Source: Sweltsa coloradensis (taxonomy: Eukaryota; Arthropoda; Insecta; Plecoptera; Chloroperlidae). From it: 64,000 bases of DNA. Of the stretch, positions 58,208 through 64,000 are shown piece after piece. The notes under the pieces are model-generated. The model searched no databases, was not told where the DNA came from, and was given only the letters and a program-made list of their open reading frames with translations. A program made the position numbers and the translations under genes. The stretch covers positions 1-64,000 of the forward strand of contig JAMZAV010003163.1 of the NCBI GenBank assembly GCA_024449915.1, written 5' to 3'. The stretch's first letter is position 1, and each line of letters starts with the position of its first letter.

Positions 58208-59379
58208 TTTTGTTATTATAACGGTTTCGTTTTGGTTGCCTTTTGGGGTTCATACTTTTTTGTGGGCCCAAAAAACTTAAATTTGGTTGTGTACATGGTT
58301 ATTACAACGAAAATTATTATAGCATTTGTGTTTTTACTGCATGAGTGCATGGATATCAAGCTGAGAGCTTTTTGGTTTTGGCATTTTCTCCGCCCTTTTC
58401 AAAATTGCCTAAATACCGTTTTTCAAAAATGTTTTTTTTGCTAGCGTTATAAAACAAACCACTGACATAATTTTTCTGTTTCAGTCGTTATGCTTGGGCC
58501 CTTCCCTGTTTTTAACTTCAGTCCGAAACGGAGGATGGGGAATTTTTTTTACCCTGCTTTTACACAAAAGGGGACGATAAAAAGGGAAGCCTCCCCTTTA
58601 AAAACATCTCTCCTAGTAAGAAGCACAAAAGGCCCCAAAGGGTTAGCCCCCAAAAGAGGGGCCAAAACCCGTCAAGTGAAGGGGATTTTCCCAAAAAAAA
58701 GTCGTCGCAAAGCCCACAGGGAAATTTTGCACAGAAAATCGAACGTACTTTCCCCGGTCCTCTTTGCACCTTAAATTTTCCATGCGCGAATCGTCTTCTA
58801 ACACATGTTAAACAGTTCCATGCTGCGATATTGATGTTTCTTTATCGTTTAAAACCGGTCCTAATTTACAATCCATTAGTTCTATTTTCTTTTCTTTATT
58901 TGTTTGGCCCCTTTTTACGTTGTATTTTTCTTATTAAAAGTTGGATGCTTTATTTTCATCCCAGCATTGAAATTGAAAAATTTGATTTTGTAAAAATAAT
59001 CCCTTTTTAAAAATACACACACTGCCCCCCGGCCCTTACCCCCCCACTCAATTATGGTGCCCAATCCCCATGTTTCAATTTAACAATCCGGTTTTGCGAA
59101 TTACAACTTAGCGCTTACGTTAAGCATGTAAGAAAAGGGATACGATTATTCGCAATAATTTTTTGGGGCAAAGAAACGAAGCTTTTTTTCTGCAAAAATC
59201 CGGGCATTACCATAAATAATTTCAAAATTCTTACTAGATCACATGGATTGGAAAATTTGATAAATTTGTTACTAGAGTTAAAAATAGTCAGCTTTTTTAA
59301 ATTTGATCATGTTTATGAAATCACAATGAAAATATTTTTCAGTCGGGTTTATAAGTGTGGAAAATGATCATAAAATAAT
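58208..59379. other. no gene recognised; may include the LINE 5' part
   Basis: The open frame at 58490-58774 is K/R/P-rich and lies in homopolymer-rich sequence. The endonuclease expected upstream of the LINE at 59380 could not be recognised here. Confidence 0.35.
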
Positions 59380-61740
59380 ATTGTTTCGTAAGATTAATAA
59401 AAAAAATTTTCCCAAAATTTGTAAATACTAAAAAAATTATAAGAATTTTGAGGGGAAGAAGTAGATAAAATATCTTAAGGGGTCCCTTTGCCCAAATTGG
59501 GTATGGCGAAAGGCAGATGATAAATTAGAAAGTTTTTTAAAAAGTAGTCGAGAACCTCTAAATGAACATGCACCCCCCTTAAAATTTAAAATTAAAAGGG
59601 TAAGCCACCCCCAGGGGAAACAGAGAGATTAGGAATCCAGCATGGGAAGACCACTTGCGAAAAAGAATTTAGAATTTTTTAGAAGGCAGCAACGTGGGGG
59701 GAATACAAGAAAGTTAGAAAAAAGGTAAATAATCGATCGTTTTTCTAAGCTGAGCATTTTAAGTTTCTTTGAAAATGAATTTTTAAAAAATCTTTATGGT
59801 CATTTATAATAATTTGACAGGTAACAAAGAAAAAAAAGAGTGTAGCATACCTCATTCAGAGAAGGGGGTATCCTACACGTCAAATCCAGATTGGCTGTTT
59901 GTTACAAAAATTTTTGTTGTGAACGATTAGTTTTTTTCAAATAAAATTGGTAAGTTTAAAGATTTAAATAGAGAGAAGCAGGGAAATCTTCCGCAACAAA
60001 AAACTAATGAAGAAAACATTTCAGCAATTAAACGCTTTAAAATTAGAACTCTGAAAAAATTCAAGAGATTCCATCATAGTATTTAAAAAATGGCATCAAT
60101 AGTCGGATTTTTTAAACGTATCTAATTTCCCCTTTTTTTTCTTTAGGTGATTTCCAACAAGCTGAAAATGGCAAGGGTAAAGCCATTTATAAGGGTAAAG
60201 GTAAAAAAAGTAATAGGAATTCTTATCGACCTATATCAACTCTTCCAATTGTGGGAAAATTTTGAAAATTTTTACACAAGAGGTTATTACATGAAGGGAT
60301 TCATCTGAAGGTTTAAATAAACCCGCATGGTTTCAGGAAAGGGGAGGTCAACCAAAGTGCCCTTCTAGCATTTACAGATTTTATCTTAAAAGGGATTGTA
60401 AAAGTAATGGTAAGGTGGAGCGTCTTTTTTATCTTTGGAAAGCATTTTTATTCAGTACCTTTTTACCTCTTTTTAAAAAAATAAAAACCCGGTTTTAGTA
60501 AGTCCTTATTGTTATCAATTTTGGCGGATTATTTTTTAAAAAGAAAAAAATTTATAAATCTTGCAAAATATAGTTCAAAAATTCAATTATTTTTTTGTGT
60601 ACCCCAAAGGACAATATTAGGACCCCCGTTATTTATCTTTATTAGATGATAATCTACTAAATGGGGGGCATAATTTATTTATTGCTGATGACTTGGTCTT
60701 TATTTAGAAGGGGTGGATGTCGAAGAGATCGTAAGACGCTTTAAGAAGTTTTAAAGGGATGGTATTGGGTTTAAAAAATCAGGAACTTGATATTAATTTT
60801 AGCAAACAAATTTATGATTTTCATAAGGCTAAGATAGAAGCATGAATGCTTTTATTGACGTTAAATTTTAAAGGTAAGTTAATTTTTAGAGTGTAGAATT
60901 TAAATATCTTTGGGGTTTTTTTTGATTGTAATTTAAATTTTAAAAAACATTGAATATTGTGAATAAAGTATCATCAGCAAATTTGGGAATTTTAAATAGA
61001 ATGAAAAGGTTTGTAACCCAGAGAATGTGAGGTTTCTTTAGATTCTTATATTCACTCTGTTTTGATTATTGCTTAGTGGTTTTTGGGGAGTAAAACCTTC
61101 TACTAGTATGTTTTACTCCGAAGAGATTGACCATCTGTTTATTATTTCCCTTAACCAAGATTTTCGTTGATTGTTTTTCGATTGAGGAGAGGTTTAGTAT
61201 ACGGCTGGTAAAACTACAAAATATGAAAGGTATGTTTTTAGGGATTCTACCCAAAATTTTTAAAATTTTTGATCGTGATAGAAATTTACTTTAATAAATC
61301 ATTTTAAGTTTCCAATTAAATTCTGAAGCATTTTGAAAATCTTTATGTACAGAGGCGTATCCTTTGGGAATTTAATTTCTTATGATATTAGAAGCCGTTT
61401 ACTGATCTAGGGAAATTTACAAATTTTAAAAGTAAAATTGAAGAAATTTAAGAATCAAAAAGCAAAAAATTTATTTTTTTATTTATTTGTAAATTTTTGT
61501 CTGGTGTTTGTGTAATTTAATTTACCTTTATAAGTCTTATAAGTTTTTCTTTTCTTTTGTTTGTTCATTATTGCTTTGTTATGATATAAACAATGTATTC
61601 AAATATATTTTTCTGCCTAGATTGTCTGGGTTTCCGCCCAATGATGGACTTTCAACTTGATTTAGGTGTCCTGTATCATTGCTGAGTCAGTTTGACATAA
61701 AAATTTTTTTTTTAAAAATTATATATCTGAATAATTAAAT
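59380..61740 (+). mobile_element. LINE fragment with RT core
   Basis: A non-LTR retrotransposon on the plus strand, in error-prone sequence. Signs in order: LNEHAPPLKFKIKRVSHP (about 59560-59615), the linker between endonuclease and RT; NSYRPISTLPIVGK (60215-60260); VPQRTILGPPLFIF (60599-60645); FIADDLVFI (60678-60704), the catalytic motif; YSH and DYCLVVFG-like text near 61050-61085; and NLISYDIRSRLL at about 61370-61400, in place of the usual L-P-x-x-I-R. Intact frames are very short. The element runs toward the A-run at 61771. Confidence 0.7.
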
Positions 61741-61769
61741 TGAGTCAAGAGTTTGAAAAAAAAACCCCC

Positions 61770-62000
<231 letters not shown>

Positions 62001-62310
62001 CTTTTTTTTCTTTTCTTTTCTTTTCTTTTCTTTTCTTTTCTTTTTCTTTTCTTTTCATTCTCCACCCTTTTTTTATATTTGATTCATTCATTGAATGCAT
62101 ATAATATCATCAATTTGTTACCAAAATTCTTGTGTTAAATGCATTGTTGTTGTAATGCTACTATTTCAAATATTTACGAAAATGTAATTTATTGTTGTTT
62201 CTGCATCTATGTAATTAGATTTATTTAGTTGTCCTCCTTTGTAAATCAGTTTTTATAACTGAATAGGATAGACGTTAAATAAATAAATAAAAAATAAATA
62301 AATAAAAATA
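62001..62310 (+). repeat. dispersed repeat with (TTTTC)n start and (AAAT)n tail
   Basis: It matches the minus strand of 26985-27380: TTCATTGAATGCATATAATA, TGCATTGTTGTTGTAATG, GTTTCTGCATCTATG, TAACTGAATAG, then a AAATAAAT tail. The motif AAATCAGTTTTTATAACTGA (62245-62264) is a stem-loop like that at the end of SINE family A, which suggests a shared 3' end recognised by one LINE. Confidence 0.65.
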
Positions 62311-62344
62311 AAATCCCTAGACCGTAATGTGATTTATATAGAAT

Positions 62345-62880
62345 TCAATAAAGTCGTTTGAAAAGTTACTAGAATGAAAGAAGGACTTAATAAATAGCAG
62401 ATTATTTTTTTGAAATTTTTATGACGGGTCATTATTTCAGAATCAACTATTATATTCAAATTGACTGAATCAATCCAGCTAGTTCTCACGGTTTTTTGTA
62501 TATTGTTTCTACACTCCTTTATCTACAACCGAAATAGAAGGAAAACTGATTTTCTATTGTTTCTTGCGTTGCACGATTTTTTTTCGCCTGTTGGTACAAT
62601 TTCGTATTTGTACCGTTTAACGAAAAAAATCGTGCAACAAAACAATTTTTTCCTTATTTTAGGTTGTAGATAAAGGAGTGCAGACTTCAGACCCAATATA
62701 CGAGAAAATGCTGCTCAAAATTCAATTTTGAATTAGCTGGATTGATTCGGGGCCATTTGAATACAATTGTCGATTCTGAAGTTATGTCTTGACAAAAAAA
62801 AAAATCAAAAAGGTAATCTGCTCTTTTATTAAGTCCCTCTTTCATTCTACTCACTTTTATGCGTTTTTACTGCATTATTA
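62345..62880. mobile_element. about 530-bp palindrome (foldback element)
   Basis: Arms of about 250 bp pair around a short loop near 62600-62615. Matching blocks from outside in: GAATGAAAGAAGGACTTAAT (62372-62391) with its complement at 62830-62850, TTCAGAATCAAC with GTCGATTCTGAA, TGAATCAATCCAGCTA with TAGCTGGATTGATTC, CTCCTTTATCTACAACC with GGTTGTAGATAAAGGAG, TTGCACGATTTTTTT with its complement, and GGTACAA with TTGTACC. One arm has extra bases near 62545-62570. The 70-codon frame here lies inside the arms and has no known domain. Confidence 0.8.
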
Positions 62881-62949
62881 GACGAGGGAGCGGAGCGACT
62901 GAGGATACAATTCAAGAAATATGGCACTTCTGTGATTCTGTGTGGGTGT

Positions 62950-62953
62950 GTGA

Positions 62954-62994
<41 letters not shown>

Positions 62995-63046
62995 TGTGTT
63001 TGTGTGATTGTGTGTGTGTGTGTTTTTGTTGTATTTTTATTTATTT

Positions 63047-63075
<29 letters not shown>
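62950..63075 (+). repeat. (GT)n and (TTTA)n microsatellites
   Basis: TG dinucleotides from 62955 to 63025 with interruptions, then TTTA repeats from 63038 to 63075. Confidence 0.9.
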
Positions 63076-63077
<2 letters not shown>

Positions 63078-63184
63078 TATATTGAACCGATAGGGGAGAG
63101 AAAACATCTTCCAAAAGGATATATTTTCTCAAAAAACGAGAAACAAAAAGAACATAAATGTGACGGAACATCAAAATGACTTAA

Positions 63185-64000
63185 ATGTGTGTGTGTGTGT
63201 GTGTGTGTGTGTGTTGTGTGTGTGTGTGTGTGTGTGTTGTGTGTGTGTGTGGTTGTGGTGTGGTGTGGGGTGGTGTGGGGTGGGGGCGTGTGCGTGTGCG
63301 TGTGCGTGTGCGTGTGCGTGCTTGCGCGTACGTTGAAAATAAGCCGAAATGCTCAACAGATTGCGCTGAAATTTTTAAACAGACATCCGTACCGGATGTC
63401 TTTACCGAGAACTACTAACAAAATCAGCTAGGTCCATTGCGATTTATACCTACATGGAATAATTGAAAAATAGGCTTCGAATGTGTAGGAATTTTAACGA
63501 CAATGGTTTTGTTTTTGAATTTTTTTGTTTGTTATTTGACTGGCTGTGAAAAATACAAGCAGTGAACATGGTGCATCGAATCTGGCACGCTCAAGGTAAC
63601 CCCAAATTCCGCTCGGAGATTGAGTAAACCTTGCAATCTTTACACGTATTTCGTACTGGCTATGTTTTCCATAGTATTGTCACAGATAATAGACTACACT
63701 GAGTTATATGCATTTCAAAACATGTTTAATATTTTTTAAAATACAGTCCAGAAATTACAAAATCTTTCCGACCAGGGGATTGAACCCAGGTCTCCCACAT
63801 TTCGGGTATACGGGCGCCTTAGCTAACTAGACTAGGAAAACGCCAAAGTCTTGGTAAGACGAGTGAGCGAGTCATGTGTTTAGTACCCGGTAACATTTGC
63901 ACTTTAGTTTGATAATTATATTGGTATAAATAATAGGGTTTTTAAGTTAAGTTGGTATAAGTGCGCGTCAACTATAAGGCCATAATGCGCTACTCTAGCC
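63185..64000 (+). mobile_element. family C composite repeat, copy 2, cut by window end
   Basis: It starts in a (GT)n microsatellite (63186-63325), then GCTCAACAGATTGCGCTGAA and CAGACATCCGTACC. GTGAAAAATACAAGCAGTGA, CTCGGAGATTGAG and TTGCAATCTTTACACGTATT follow. A minus-strand tRNA-like module with box B GGTTCAATCCC lies at 63770-63830. Next come AAAACGCCAAAGTC, GAGTGAGCGAGTCATG and AGTTGGTATAAGTGCGCG, and the window ends at GCGCTACTCTAGCC. At 53170 the same CTCTAGCC leads into the GC-rich module, so the full element should continue past the edge. Confidence 0.75.

Noticed and set aside
58064..58444. 126-codon plus-strand frame
   Set aside because: It starts inside the Helentron/pearl-like copy C and passes a lysine run. 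No domain, and likely spurious.
63185..63431. VCVCV-rich open frames
   Set aside because: They are translations of the (GT)n microsatellite at the start of family C copy 2.

Overview
The window looks like intergenic or intronic DNA of an animal. It is AT-rich and crowded with non-LTR retrotransposons (LINEs), tRNA-like SINEs, palindromic elements, minisatellites and microsatellites. I found no convincing single-copy host gene, rRNA, intact tRNA, CRISPR array or bacterial operon. An R2/R4-like LINE with a C-terminal endonuclease and a SINE body that resembles insect SINEs (from memory, unverified) suggest an invertebrate, most likely an arthropod. That guess is weak.

Layout. A hAT-like MITE lies at 240-609. 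Two LINE fragments then meet tail to tail (790-3640). An R2/R4-type LINE follows (4430-7240). Mostly plain sequence runs from 7240 to 13148, holding an 80-bp tandem repeat with a nested insertion (9863-10440), a Helentron/pearl-like element (11618-12200) and a SINE. Two LINEs bounded by (TAG)n lie at 13149-19360, the second with both ORF1 (zinc knuckles) and ORF2 (endonuclease plus reverse transcriptase). From about 19370 to 33400 the sequence is full of inflated and lost homopolymers, so it is probably poorly polished; it still shows a LINE (23740-25090), tandem repeats and SINEs. Two tandem copies of the Helentron/pearl-like element (34478-36025) are followed by a head-to-head pair of tRNA-like modules (36047-36236).

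The largest structure is a (TACA)n run (37259-37540) leading into about 5 kb of a 45-bp satellite (37541-42540), with outlying blocks at 43575-43895 and 45740-45930. A 604-bp near-perfect palindrome (46622-47225) is followed by a composite repeat called family C here (48335-49030, more copies elsewhere), about 3 kb of low-repeat sequence with a CRE/E2F/CHR-like cluster (51541-51595), another LINE of the 1895-3640 family (54150-56250), a SINE, an inverted Helentron/pearl-like copy (57445-58207), a further LINE (59380-61740), an A-run/T-run junction (61771-62000), a second large palindrome (62345-62880) and a long family C copy cut by the window edge.

The genes form no pathway. They are mobile-element genes, all broken by stops or frameshifts, some of which may be assembly error. 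The most notable signals are the Helentron/pearl-like elements with 14-bp inverted repeats and internal tandem repeats, the 45-bp satellite whose minus strand carries a consensus 5' splice site in every unit, and two long palindromes that would fold into dsRNA if transcribed.
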